Shown: piece by piece, positions 11,801 to 23,100 of the stretch
Numbering within the stretch: the first letter of the stretch is position 1
How the letters are laid out: every line of letters begins with the position of its first letter
Assembly (NCBI GenBank): GCA_018340375.1
Contig: JAFFJZ010000001.1
Coordinates: forward strand, 36,324,001-36,388,000
Reading direction: 5' to 3'
Length of the DNA stretch: 64,000 nt
Source of the DNA: Gonatopus flavifemur
Lineage: Eukaryota > Arthropoda > Insecta > Hymenoptera > Dryinidae
Program-made: the position numbers and the translations under genes
Notes under the pieces: model-generated
The model's database searches: none
The model's input: the letters and a program-made list of their open reading frames with translations, nothing else
Told to the model about the DNA's origin: nothing

Positions 11801-14233
11801 AATTTTGCCCATTTTTCTGGAGCTCCATAGGCCTTGAAATTTGTACGTCTGATTGAATGTCTATCATTCTGCTACTTCCCAACACACACGATAGCAAAAG
11901 TTTCAAAAGCTCAGTAACGACACTTCATCCGCATTCTGAGACCATCGGCGGTTCATTGAAACCCCAGTAATAATTTATGTAGGGTTATAATTAAAAATAT
12001 AATATTTTCATTTGACTGATACATATACTATGGAATTTTCCCCAGTCGTTTTCTTATATTTAATGCCATGAAATTTCATATTTCTGAGGTATGCGATAAT
12101 TGCTTTACAATGTATTTTGACCATTCGACATAGAAAAATAACCCTTGGCTCAAGCTCTTTAACAGAATCAACAGTATAATTATTAGAATCATCATTATCA
12201 TGAAGTAATCAGCCTTACGAGTGGTTTGATGAATTCCTCCAAGTCTGCCTTCTATCAGCTAAACGTTTCATTTCATTATATTTATGGCATCCTTTATCCT
12301 GTACAATCTGTTTCATGTATTCCGATCTTGGCATACCTCTGTAAGTTCTTCTCTGCATATTTTCTTCTAATATTCATCTTAGTAAGCTCTCCTTTTAATT
12401 GTGGTCTTCCATATAATCCTGTCCTCACTCATTTTTGCTAGAATAATTAGAATATCTCTTGTAAATAGTGAATTAATTATTTCCCACATAAACGTTTGCT
12501 TAATTGATTTCTCATTCGCGTAATATATAAATTCAATTCAATTTTCTTCGTTATTTTAGTGAATTATTTCAGTCAATACACGGAGAAAAAGGATCATGGA
12601 ATGATCACTAGAAAAAATAGTAAACTGGTGATAACTACAAATTTCTGTACACAGTTCCTAACAGAGACGAGTAATGATGGTTCCTATTTTAGTATACTAT
12701 ATTGTATTTTATTATATCAAAATAGCAACCATTACTCGTCTCTGTTAGCGACTGTGTACAGAAATTCGGAGTCGTTCCCAGTTTACTATCTTTTCTAGTG
12801 ATCATTCCATGATCTTTTTTTTCCGTGTACCATGCCAAAAATATTGGACAGATTCGGACAAAAATTAGACACAAACCGCCTCACAATGGTTTTATCCGAC
12901 CCTAGCATGTATGTACAATGTGGCCCACACTGGGCTAACATAGGTCCCATCCTGCCGAAGTGAGGCCAAAATGGATACACGCTGGGGAGTTGTCCGACAT
13001 TTTGAACAGGGTATCGAACACATTTATAGTTATCAAATGGAATTGGTAAGTGAAAGGAATGGAGGATGTGAGCAGCAATTCAGATTTGATGCAACAGCTT
13101 GTTCATCAGAAACCTCAAATATACCATATGAAACTTTTAGACAATTTCAACGGAGCGGAATTCTCACTTGAAAAAGTATGTAAATTCCTCTCCCAGTCAT
13201 GAAATAAATTTAAGAGGGGAGTCTAGTAATAAGTGCTACTTTTTCAACAATTTTTTTCTTCAACTTAAATTTATTTAATGAATTGAATCTTTTTACATAT
13301 GATAGCTAATGTTTTGTAGTTTATGAACAAAATTTTTTTGTTTAATATGGCAAAATCTGGCAGTGACACGGCAGCCCGGAGTTGGTCATCTCAAAATCTG
13401 GTAACCATGATTCCAGGAGTTATTGGCTATGTCATGAAGTGGAATTATGAGAAAAAAAAATTGAGAAAATGGCGGCGTTTTGAATTTTTTTTCCATGTAA
13501 ATTGCTTGAAAATAGTATTTAGGAATGAGCAAAAAATATAATTCCGCTTCATGCCATGACTACACGTGTTAGGAACATTCTCCTAAAATTTCAGCAAAAT
13601 CGGTCGAGTCGATTTTGCTAAATCGTGGTTATCAGGTCAAAAACTGTGGTTTCGAGAAAAACGTGTTTGAAGTTTTTTTTGCAAATGAAAAAAGAAAAAA
13701 AGAGTCTTACCCTAATCAACAATGCCTGGTCCATACAATATTCTTTCAGTTTCTTCATACATTTCATTTTCATGCATTTTTTCATGCAAAAAAAATCGAT
13801 GTTTTGAAAATTTATTACTAGCTTCCGCCCTTAATACACATCCTGAACGTTAATATTAATGTGCACTAATATATATTATAGGTGTTAGTGTATTCTTGGT
13901 GTATAATAAAAAATAACGAGCGAAAATATGCGTTCAATATCATTTCCCTTTCAATTCCTTAAGTGACATTATCCAAATCACCTTTCTTCATTTCAATTAA
14001 AATCAAAACTTCATGCTGTTTCTAAACTTTGTCATCATTTCACATCGTATAGATGCGTTGAAAAGGAAGAATTGCAACATGTTTCTGAAGGTCTAGAACA
14101 GCCCTTGACACGTGACGAGGCAGTGGAAAAATTAGAACACAAACTGGGTGAAGACGTGAAAGAACTCCTGCATAACGTATCTGGTTGTCATTTACCTGCC
14201 GCCAGGAAGATCATGCAAAGGCGTTTCCAATAG
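5867..14233 (+). CDS. Outer dynein arm docking complex protein, ODAD1/CCDC63-like
   Basis: Six coding exons join in frame: 5867-6217, 6677-7011, 8861-9084, 9178-9440, 9518-9804 and 14053-14233, giving 546 aa, close to CCDC63 in vertebrates. The protein is almost all coiled coil. Recognisable family segments are an N-terminal KRQYRIMENDRVTYAED, a central LQEFLGVKGQYREM, then ALFNYVNELNDELESLQ, and a C-terminal block with TRDEAVEKLEHKLGED. In this family the protein is part of the docking complex that fixes outer dynein arms to doublet microtubules. The start ATG follows CTCCACC. All introns are GT/AG; intron 5 is 4.2 kb and carries a 1.2-kb hAT-like insertion plus several foldback elements. 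In insects expression is expected in testis and chordotonal neurons (inference). The ODAD1 versus CCDC63 assignment is not resolved. Confidence 0.85.
7063..7201. mobile_element. Foldback element in intron 2 of the ODAD1-like gene
   Basis: Arms of about 60 bp; CTAGCAAAGATAGTGAACTG pairs with CAGTTTACTATCTTTGCTAG. Ends are CACGAAAAAAAG and TTTTTTCTCCATGTG. The interior is shared with the element at 12578-12829. Confidence 0.75.
7698..7875. mobile_element. Foldback element, copy 1 of the ATAGTGATAATCACT type
   Basis: Ends TCACGAAGAAAAAGG and TTTTCTTCGTGA. Shares its interior (GGAATAGTGATAATCACT, GATTGATTGTAG, AATGTTTGGTCCGTCCATA) with 8228-8401, in the same orientation. Confidence 0.7.
8018..8504. 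mobile_element. Outer foldback element, CCATGTAGCACA ends
   Basis: CCATGTAGCACA at the left and TGTACTACATGG at the right are inverted copies; inside, ATTCTATGAATATTTTATG faces CAGAATATTCCCTGAATATT. The element at 8228-8401 is inserted in it. Confidence 0.6.
8228..8401. mobile_element. Nested foldback element, ACACGGAGAAAAA ends
   Basis: Bounded by TACACGGAGAAAAAGG and TTTTCTCCGTGTA. It interrupts the palindrome 8018-8504, so it inserted later. Same interior as 7698-7875. Confidence 0.75.
8533..8740. mobile_element. Diverged GCTG/CAGC-type foldback element
   Basis: Starts CACGAAGAAAAGAATTCACTG and then shows words like those at 2645-3018 (ATCTGATTTCGCTGG; later TGACGTAGCAAAGAGTTTGC). The right border is not clear. 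Confidence 0.4.
10262..10400. repeat. Imperfect tandem repeats of ATTAATCGTTCGATTCCGA
   Basis: The phrase GATTAAT.GTTCGATTCCGA occurs about three times at roughly 50-60 bp spacing, mixed with its inverted form. It lies inside the hAT-like insertion. Confidence 0.5.
10473..10733. mobile_element. Foldback element, CTCTCTAAAATCT ends, copy 1
   Basis: Ends CTCTCTAAAATCT and CAGATTTAGAGAG are inverted. The inside carries GAGTGA/TCACTC words. The reverse complement of this element recurs at 54203-54457, including GTGAGCCTGTCGAATTTT against AAATTTCGACAGGCTCAC. Confidence 0.75.
11461..11830. mobile_element. CCATGGAGC foldback family, copy 1
   Basis: Left ACCATGGAGCCCTAAAAAAA and CAACAACTAAGCAATGAAT are inverted at the right as GAATGCTTAGTTGTTGGG and CTGGAGCTCCAT. 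Same family at 14641, 32289, 35944 and 37220. Confidence 0.75.
12578..12829. mobile_element. Foldback element, ACACGGAGAAAAA ends
   Basis: TACACGGAGAAAAAGGATCATG at left and inverted ATCTTTTTTTTCCGTGTA at right, with TA at both borders. Arms exceed 90 bp and pair almost throughout. Open frames here on both strands are by-products of the palindrome. Confidence 0.8.
12899..12988. mobile_element. CCCTAGCATGTATG palindrome, copy 1
   Basis: CCTAGCATGTATGTACAATG and the inverted end ATGGATACACGCTGGGG frame a short GC-richer hairpin with CAGGATGGGACC-type core. Second copy at 16137-16246. Confidence 0.6.
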
Positions 14234-14311
14234 AGTTCTGATGAATTTTCTGATCACATGCTAGCATTTAAAACTCATCTCTGGCTTACGAAACGATTGA
14301 TAATGCGTCAG

Positions 14312-14371
14312 AATAAATTATGAAAAAGATTACCGCTTGTGTTCTTTCTGTGGGCAGAAACAATAAATAAA
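14312..14371 (+). terminator. Polyadenylation signals of the ODAD1-like gene
   Basis: AATAAA occurs at 14312-14317, 14362-14367 and 14366-14371, 80-140 bp after the stop codon at 14231-14233. These are plausible poly(A) signals for the plus-strand gene; the cleavage site cannot be seen directly. Confidence 0.5.
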
Positions 14372-14640
14372 ATATGAAGAATCAACTCAACAATGAATAG
14401 TTCACACATGATTAAATATGGATGTACAATTGTTATAAACTGTAATAGCGAATGAAAATTCCAAGTTGTTGCAGAGGATTCACGCTTCAGTGAACACAGT
14501 ATGATCTACATACACTTTGAAAAACTATACTGCGCCGTTCTAAGGTACAAGACGGTATGTCAACAAAATTTGTCTCCGTTTTTTACATATTCATAACCGA
14601 ATAGGTTTTGTATGTGTGTTTCGATTAAAAAAATCTTCAG

Positions 14641-14996
14641 GACCATTGAGTCCTTGAAGCAGTCGGCTGAATTTTGCTACATACTTTCTGAACAACTAAG
14701 CAGCGAACACAAATTTTCAATCTGCATTGAAAAAGTACATTGTTGAAATGAGCTTTGAATTTGAAATTGGATCTGCAAATGATTCCTCAGAATCATACAA
14801 ACATTGTCAATAATTTTTATAACTTGGTTTTTCATGTTGAGGATTTTTTTTTTGAGCTTTGGATTTATATTCGGAGCATAATCCTAGCAGTGTACTTTAT
14901 TGCTGCGTGTTTAAAATTTGTGATCATTGCTTAGTTGCTTAAAAACTACTTAGCAAAATTTTATCCGTTTTCTGATGCTTCATGGTTTTTAACACC
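14641..14996. mobile_element. CCATGGAGC foldback family, copy 2
   Basis: Starts GACCATTGAGTCCTTGAAG and TGCTACATACTTTCTGAACAAC; ends with inverted forms (TTGCTTAGTTGCTTAAAAAC, GATGCTTCATGG). Confidence 0.7.
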
Positions 14997-15463
14997 ATTG
15001 GAAACTATTTGAAAAATTGATTTAGAAATCATGACGTTTGTGTTCTTCAACATGTACAAATTCAAATAAAATACTCGACATCTCGAAATATCAAATATAC
15101 GGTCTTTTGGCTTGGGATGGCAGTATAGATTGTTTCCAAAAATCTCACCTGTTACTTATAACAAGACGAGATTTTCACCTCATATTGGTATCATATTAAT
15201 TTTTTTCATCTCATCTTATTTGAATCTCGATCCGGACAAAGAATGTTGTTCATATTTTCAAGTGTGAAATTCCATTTTTCTACAATTAAGTCATTAATTG
15301 AAAGTTCCACCTTCATAAATTGAAATTCAGAAATTTCCCCGATTGAAAATTAGGCCATCCAAGACCCTGTCTGGATCAATTTTTCACCATGTAATGATGG
15401 AATTTTTAAAAGATAATAGAAGAATAGAAGTATTGGACGATAAATTTTGTGAATTATGAACTT

Positions 15464-15682
15464 ACCCTAGTTAAAAAATTCATAGAATCTGACGAAATGG
15501 AATTTAATGTGATTTGTTTGGAACATTGTGCGAGATTCAATCAGATTTGGCAAGATTTAATCAGAATCGCATTGAAAAAATACACTTATCTGATTAAATC
15601 TCATTGAAAATGGTTCAATAGGATTTGGTCAGAATATTGTGCGACATTCAATTAGATTTCAATGGGTTTTTTGAACCAGGGT
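15464..15682. mobile_element. CCCTGGTTAAAAGAATCCATTGAATC foldback family, copy 1
   Basis: Left ACCCTAGTTAAAAAATTCAT and right AATGGGTTTTTTGAACCAGGGT are inverted copies; the inside repeats GATTTGGTCAGAAT-like words in both orientations. Related elements at 22287-22630 and 51921-52134. Confidence 0.65.
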
Positions 15683-16136
15683 GAACTGTGAAAATTTTCC
15701 AAACTTATCCCACAATATTTCAGAACCATGTAGGAATGAAAATTTGTACACAGATGAAAGTAAACCTTTGTTCTGAATAAATATTTATTTCGTGCTTTTG
15801 AAATAACAAATTTATTTGAACTAAAGAAGATTTATTTTTTCCAAAGATGTTTATTCCGCCTCATTGACATGATTCATTTACTTGAATCGATTTTGATTCA
15901 AATTTAATGCATGTCCGTTTAATCTGAATAAATGGGATTTCCTAATCAGGGGATGTCTTAAACTCTTCTTACATCTGAAACATGTCTTTAAAAATCCGTG
16001 AAAGCTCTTCCAAGGCACCTTCGAAGATAATTTCCTCGAGCAAGGGTTAAGGGTTCCCAAGCATCAAAATAAGGGTAAGATATGTTGTGACATCTTTGTT
16101 CGTAAATTACACGTCGACCGAAAATTTTCAACGCAT

Positions 16137-16246
16137 CCCTAGCATGTATGTACCATGGGGCCCACCCCGGTCCAGCATGGACCCCATCCTGCCAATATGT
16201 GCCCAAGACTGGGCCAGAGTGGGCCGGGGTTCATACACGCCGGGGT
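16137..16246. mobile_element. CCCTAGCATGTATG palindrome, copy 2
   Basis: CCCTAGCATGTATGTACCATG with inverted end TTCATACACGCCGGGGT; unusually GC-rich for this window (GGGCCCACCCCGG). Confidence 0.65.
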
Positions 16247-16298
16247 AATAATAAAATCCACAAGCAGGATTTGGTTCTCAATCAATGATTCTAGAATG

Positions 16299-16431
16299 GA
16301 GGGCGAGGACCGTCGAGGCTACCCTCTGCCTGTTACAGAAACGTACGCAAAATTTGATTGTGTGCGTACCAGAAAAAGGACCGCAGAGAAAATGTAACGG
16401 AGAGAGGGTAGCTTCGACGGTCTTCGTCCTC
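16299..16431. repeat. Hairpin of about 60-bp arms
   Basis: GAGGGCGAGGACCGTCGAGG on the left pairs with CTTCGACGGTCTTCGTCCTC on the right, and CGTACGCA with TGCGTACC in the centre. Overlapping open frames on both strands follow from this. Confidence 0.65.
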
Positions 16432-17124
16432 AAGGTGATGACCTTCATACTTCGCACATTTTTCGTGATTTCGTTTCCCAATATCTATAAGTCACAAGGA
16501 AATCCGGAGTTGATGTCAGGAATCCAATCTTGGATTGCACTTGGATGCACTTAATTTATTATCATCTACGTTGAAGTTCTCTGAAAGCACACCTACCGAT
16601 GTTTCCGTGTTGAGACAACACTAAAATCAAAGTGTTTTGTTGTTCCAACAAAATTTTTGTTGAATTAACACAAGTTTTGTTATCATATCAAAATGATTCA
16701 ATAATATTAAGAAAACTGTATGATCATTCACATTTGGTGAAAATTTTTTTCACTGAACACATGAGAAATACTGATGAATGAAAGAACTCCTTTTGAATCC
16801 CTTTAGAATTCAAAGAATTCAATTCATCAGACATTCGCGAGTTTTTTGAGAAATCTTGAAGAATTTTCAAAGAACTCACAAATGTTTGAAGAACCGAATT
16901 CTTTGTGAAATTCTTCAAGGATTTCTTGAGTTCTTAAAGAGTCTTTTTTTCAGACGTCATTAATATTTTTTGGGAAAACAAATCATACTGCAATAAGAAG
17001 ATCAATGATGTAATCCAAAACAAACATGAATCCCGCATCCCAAAGGATGATCATGATTTTTGTAGACTCATACTTATGACCTAAAATAAACTTCCAATTG
17101 GAATTCGATACGTTAATTAAAAGA

Positions 17125-20100
17125 TCAAGAGATTTCTTTATTTTCCTTGACTGCTGCTCGCTGCTTAGCGGCCTCGATAATTCCTTTCAGTTCCAAAATC
17201 GTCCTCTTAATATGAACGAGTTGCTGCTCAACATCGTCGCGGCTGACCTTGATGGGAATACCCTTTCTCTTGCAAACTTGTTGATATATATTCCAACAAC
17301 AACTTTTAACTTGTATTAGTTCTACGCTCTTGGCAGCCGCAGTCGCTTTTATTCTTGAAACGGTGGTTTCCCACTTCAGAGCAAGTACCTTGGCCGCGTC
17401 ATATTTTCTTTGGAGTTGCGCCAATTTGTTATTCAACTCCATCAATGCTTGCGTGTTACTTTCTGTCATTTGATGCTGCAAAATTATGATTTGAAATGTA
17501 GATGCATTAGAAGGACAAAGAAAGAATTTGTATGTAATAGTATACGCATGCAGTGTTTTGTCGCGTCTAGGCCGCAGCCAAGCCATAGATTTTGTATATC
17601 TATATCATGTAAATACTGGTTGCATAAGATGCTACGATATGAAAAAACATTCGTGTTGTTGTAACACAAATGCTCAAACGTATGCATACATTATTTTTTT
17701 TCAAGTCTTATAGGAGGGGGTTTAGGAGTGTTTGTCAGTATAATCGAGGAAAAGTGTGAGAAAAATATTTGGTCAGACTTCTGAATTCAAAAAGTTCAAA
17801 TTTCCCGAGTGTAAAAAATTTTTAAATTATATATATAATTTTGGAAATTTTTCTACAATGGATGGTGTACTGGGGTACAAGATTTAGAAGCGTAATTATT
17901 CAATATTTGAATATGAACTTTGCTCACGATGTCAGATAAAAACTGATTGAAAAGGATAATAGTAATAGATAGAAGTAGATAAAGTTTAGATGCGGTTTTT
18001 GTCAATTTCAATGGGTTCCTGGTAGGTTTCTGTCTGACTTTCTAAGCAAGGAAGGGACACATATGATCCATGAATCAATCATATGCAATTCATTTTTGGT
18101 TTGTTGATACTTTTTATGTTACTCATTATCAAATTCAATTGGTCAAATGAACTTACTATTTTAGTTCCCATATCTTTCAAATTTTTAAGACTTTGCTCCT
18201 GTTTTGCAGATAGAATTTGTCTTGATTCAATTAAGGTTTCATAATGATTAAAAATTTCAGCAATTGATTGGAACTTCTTCGTCTCGTCAACAACTTTTTC
18301 GAGATAATCCTGATACTTTTTATGTTCTGCAACATGATACTGCATTTTTTCACATACATTTTGCAAACGATGTAATTCCTTAGAGAGCTGTTCGATCTGG
18401 AAATCAAATAACATCATATATATTCTCAGTGTTTATAAATAACCCTTCGAAGAAATATATTCTCATCATGTTCTACACTTCATCCCGATCTTCATCAGAA
18501 ATTAGGAAATTTGAAATAACATTTCCCTCATTTTTCAAACTCTCTTAGAGGTTCAAATTTTTTAGGAAATCAGTCAATTCTTAAATACAACGTAATGAAA
18601 GTCTAGGAAAGAACTTTGATCTTCGATCGGATAAATAGTGAAATATTGTAAACAAGACGTACTTCCTCTTTTCTATCCTGCTGACGTTTCTGTTCTTCTT
18701 TGATCTTATTTTCTGCCCGTTCACGTTTTTCTTGATTCTCTTTGATAAACTCATCAAATTTGATGAAGGATTCTCGAAATTCCAATTCTTGATTTCTCAT
18801 TTCTTCCCAAAGCTCATCCATGGTTTTCCGCTTGACTTTTTCTTCGGATTTTTTCGTTTGCAATTCATATTCAGCAGCACTCAATTCTTGACGAGCTTTG
18901 ATCAGTTCAAACGCTGGTGATACCCTTGGTACATCCCATTGGGGATAATGTCTAATAGAAATGGAAAATCTTTCCTTAGAATTTTACATTACACAGAAAA
19001 AAATTTATGTTAAAGATTATTAGACACAGTATCGTATCCGTGGGATATACCTGATTATGACGATAGGAACTATAACTCTGTATTTTCATATTACTCCGCA
19101 TATTGACTCCAAGAAGAGTTATGGTAATCTATCGCATACTCATGGTTCTTTCCGCCACAATAAAGTATATCCCGCGGCTACAATATATATGAAGCTATAA
19201 ACTTTATATACCCTCAGAAAAATGTACGTCATTCTGATCAAAACTTCCCTAAGAGTAGAATAACACATTCATTACAGGATATCAATTTGTTATGCACTGT
19301 AAAAAGTAAACGTGGAATTTTTACCCAGATTTGTTGGGAGCAAAAATCCCCCACGTAGCGTCAATTCAAATCCCCATATTCTGAAGGAATTTTCCTTCAT
19401 TTGGAGAGAAATTCCTTTTAGAAAGAAAGAATTTTCTTCGAAATGGAGGAGAATTCATCGAAAATGTAGAGGAAATGAATATTCCCCACATGAGGGATTT
19501 TTACTGCCACTAAACTAGGAGGAAAAAAAAATTCACTTACTTTTTACAGGGTGGATTTGAACGCTCTAAAACATATTCATCTGTTTGAATTAACTTATAG
19601 ATCTACTTAGATAATAAAGAACATTGTTTTACTTGAGATATCTTCCGAACAAATTTGAGATAAAAGGCTTTACTTTGTTATTCCAAACAAGATAAAAGGT
19701 CCTGCACAAAACTACTGATATGTTTATGTGACACGAAACTGTTCATGCTGATAATATTTCACTATATATGTAATATGAATAGACAGAAACAGGTTGACCA
19801 AGTTGCCCTGGAAAAATTATATTCTAGTTTCGTCGCCAAGAATGTTTAAACCTAACTTCAAGAATAATTCCCTCTCAGTGTTGGATAGTCTCATTACATT
19901 GAGTGGACATTCTTGATGTTTTTGAAGAATATATATTTGCAATTAGAAAAAAATTGGTAAGACTTATATGAAATGAAGAGGTTGCTTGGAAAATATTAGA
20001 AAGCTACACTGTAAAAAATGTGGGGAGATTTCCTTCACTCTGTTGGTGGATTTTGTCCCCTCATCGTGGGGGAATAGTTGTTCCATCAAAAATGAGGGAT

Positions 20101-23100
20101 TTTTCCACCACAATAAGGAATTATTTTGTTTATTGGGTGTTGAATCTTCTACAAATGAAGGAAGAGTTCACCGAATTATGGAATGGAGTAACTTTGCTGT
20201 CATCAGTTTTTGGAGGGAAATTCCACAATCATTTTTTACAGTTAGGAAGAAATCCCAGACAGCACGATAGTACAGGATAAGTTCATAAATAATACTTTAG
20301 AAACCATGAGACTACATACAGAATTTTTTACGAATACATCTGGGACTTGTATGCTGTTTGGGATACACCAATTGGAGTAGATTTAACGGTAAAGAATCAC
20401 TTCCCAGTACGCAGTCATTTGGAACCTTCATAATGTTATCTGAAAGATGTCCAAACAATCTCTGATGCGTCGATTTCTGCTACCTTTTTGATGTCTTCTC
20501 AAGAATTTAAATGCTATTTAAAAGATATCACGGACAACTTTGAGAAAGCATTTAAAACCCTTGAAAAGGCATCAAAAAGGTGGCAAAAATCGACGCATTA
20601 GAGATGATTTCGAGATATTTCAGATAACATTATGACAGTTTCCAATGTTGGTCGAAAAATTGTTTACTGGGTTCCTTTCCCAGATAGCACAAGAATTCTA
20701 AAAGAACTCATAGTGAATACAATGAATTCATGAAGAACTCTTTTAGAACTCTTGTATTATCTGGGAATTGTTTCCAAGTTTGACTAACTTGTTTAATGTT
20801 TACACATATTGTGGGACGTTTGATATGTGGAGTGGACTATGGCTGCGGCTATAATGTGACTGAATGTGATTTTATATGAAATTTGTATCAATCGATATTT
20901 TATAGATATTTATAGGAACTCCATACAAATCTTATATAAAAAAAAATCACATTCAGTCACATTAAAGCTCCAGTCCTAGATTTTCACAATTATATATAAT
21001 AACTTATACATAAACTATTCTTAATTATATATAAATTATATATAATTTTGGAAAGTGTATCAGTCGGGATTGTTTCTCATCTTTTCATCGTTTCGATGAA
21101 ACGAAGTTTCGTGGGCAAAATAATTAAAAGCCTCCTGTATCATCATATTCCAACACACACATCGTAAACATAGGTCATCGTGAACATTTTCTATTATGAT
21201 AATGAAAAGAATAAAACGCGCGGAGCATGCATTTTCATATGTCCTAAAAAATCATTACTAAGTTCAATTGAATGGCTTAAGGGCACTCAAATGCCAACAA
21301 AAGCGAGCCAAATTGTGTGTCAACTTTTTTCATAAATTATGCGTTCAACGTAAATTCTCAATGAATAATAATAAAACTCACGACCAGGATTAGACTCTGA
21401 AGTTGATAAGTTTCAGTCTGTTCCTGATTTTCTGGCGAGTATAAGAGGATTTTAAAAGTAATAACCTCCAACTGTAAAAAATTTTCTGTAATTTTGTTTT
21501 GCAATACTTGCAAACTATGAAGAAACCTAAATTGATATTCAGAGTCCAATATCAGGTATGTACTTGATTACTATCGATTTTAAATTCAATTTTATCAAGT
21601 AATTTATGAAAAAAGTTGGCTCAAAATTTTACCCGCTCCTCCTAATGCTTGAGTGTCCTTAAGCGTACTGACAGAATTTTGTTTTGAGTATAAAACAATT
21701 TTCATTATATTCTTGAATAGTCACATCACCGAGTAGGCGATTGGAAAAAAAATTGATTTTCTGAAATTATTACACTAGCGTAGGGCTACACTGAAAGAAT
21801 TGTATTTGAAAAATTACCGTGAAATTTCAGTGATCGAGGGACAAGTAGAAATTTTTTTAAATATTACTGTGCATTTTGTAAAACTTATAGAAAATTTCCC
21901 TTCTAACTGTTTAGAAACTCATTCATTTTTACAGGCTGTGCAGTAATTTTTTAACAAATTTTTACTTGTCCTTCGATTACTGGAATTTCACGGTCATTTT
22001 TACAACAAAATTCTTTCAGGGTATAAAGTATGAAAATAGTGACAATCCTGAAGTAAAAGAAGCAGGTGTTGAAACAAATAAAGCGTGAAAATGTTCTTCA
22101 TAAATTACGCCTGGATGACTCTTTGTTACGCTTAGATGGCTCTTAATCGCACTTCACCGCTTCATTTTCAGCGTGGATCCCTGTAAGCTCAAGCCAGCAG
22201 AGTATCAGAGCTATTCCGTATTCGCTCTGTACAGTTTCAGATGGTGAACATTATTGGCTTGGGTACCCTGGCTCGAACTTGCGTAACCCTGGTTAAAAGA
22301 ATCCATTGATTCTGACCAATTCTCATTAAATTACAATCAAACGTAGACAATATTCTAACCAAATCTCACCGGTGATTTTTCAATGAGATTTGGTCAGAAC
22401 TTTCATGTGAATCTCGTTGAATCTGGCTAAATCTCACTGAATTACGATTAAACTTGGACAATGTTCTGACCAAATCTCATTAAATTTCATTCGTCAAACC
22501 CTAGTAGCATCAGAATGTTGTATACATACTATGTACGTTCATAGTACATCTAGATATACTATGAACGTTCATAGTACATATAAAACGTTCGGTTGCTACT
22601 TGGGAATTCAATGGATTCTTTTAACCAGGGAAGATATCTTCTAGGCATCCAGTAGAAATTTTTTAGTCAAAGCAAAGTTTATGCTGTACAGGATCGTTAA
22701 GAAAATTCCATGAGAGTTCTTTCAAATTGTTTATTGGGAACAGTCAGAAACCATTTACGGAGAAAAAACAAATCCGCTGGGGCAGCGAAATCTGATTTTG
22801 CTGGAGATTTGCTTTCACAGCAATCTTGTTAGCTACGACAGCAATGTTTTAGCTGTGGTAGCCAAAAAATGTTTGCTCCTCCAGCTAATTTCCGTATTAT
22901 ATGTAAAATACCGAACAAATTTTGCTGGAGAAGTCAACATGTTTTGCTACCACAGCTGTAAAGTCGCTGTCATAGCTGAAAAGATTGCTGTGACAGCAAA
23001 AAATCCGCTGCTTTTCTTTCTCTGTGTTTGGATTAGGAGTTTAATGTTTTTGTTTGTCCGCATCTATTTCTATGCAGTTTTTTACCCTTCCAATCGTTGT

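Larger units (their letters stand above)
14234..17124. other. Convergent intergenic gap between ODAD1-like gene and CFAP73
   Basis: Both neighbouring genes point into this 2.9-kb gap. It contains poly(A) signals of the upstream gene, then foldback elements at 14641-14996, 15464-15682, 16137-16246 and 16299-16431, described separately. From about 16560 to 17100 it is AT-rich. No exon or RNA gene is recognised; the frames at 16155-16554 lie in the palindromes. Confidence 0.6.

Noticed and set aside
12559..12980. Overlapping open frames on both strands with similar peptides
   Set aside because: They are the two arms of palindromes at 12578-12829 and 12899-12988 read in opposite directions.
16155..16554. 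Overlapping frames suggesting a small gene
   Set aside because: Explained by the palindromes 16137-16246 and 16299-16431.
21358..21549. Open frame resembling one at 53774-54139
   Set aside because: The similarity arises because both lie in copies of the CTTAAGGGCACTCAA foldback family; no start or splice context.
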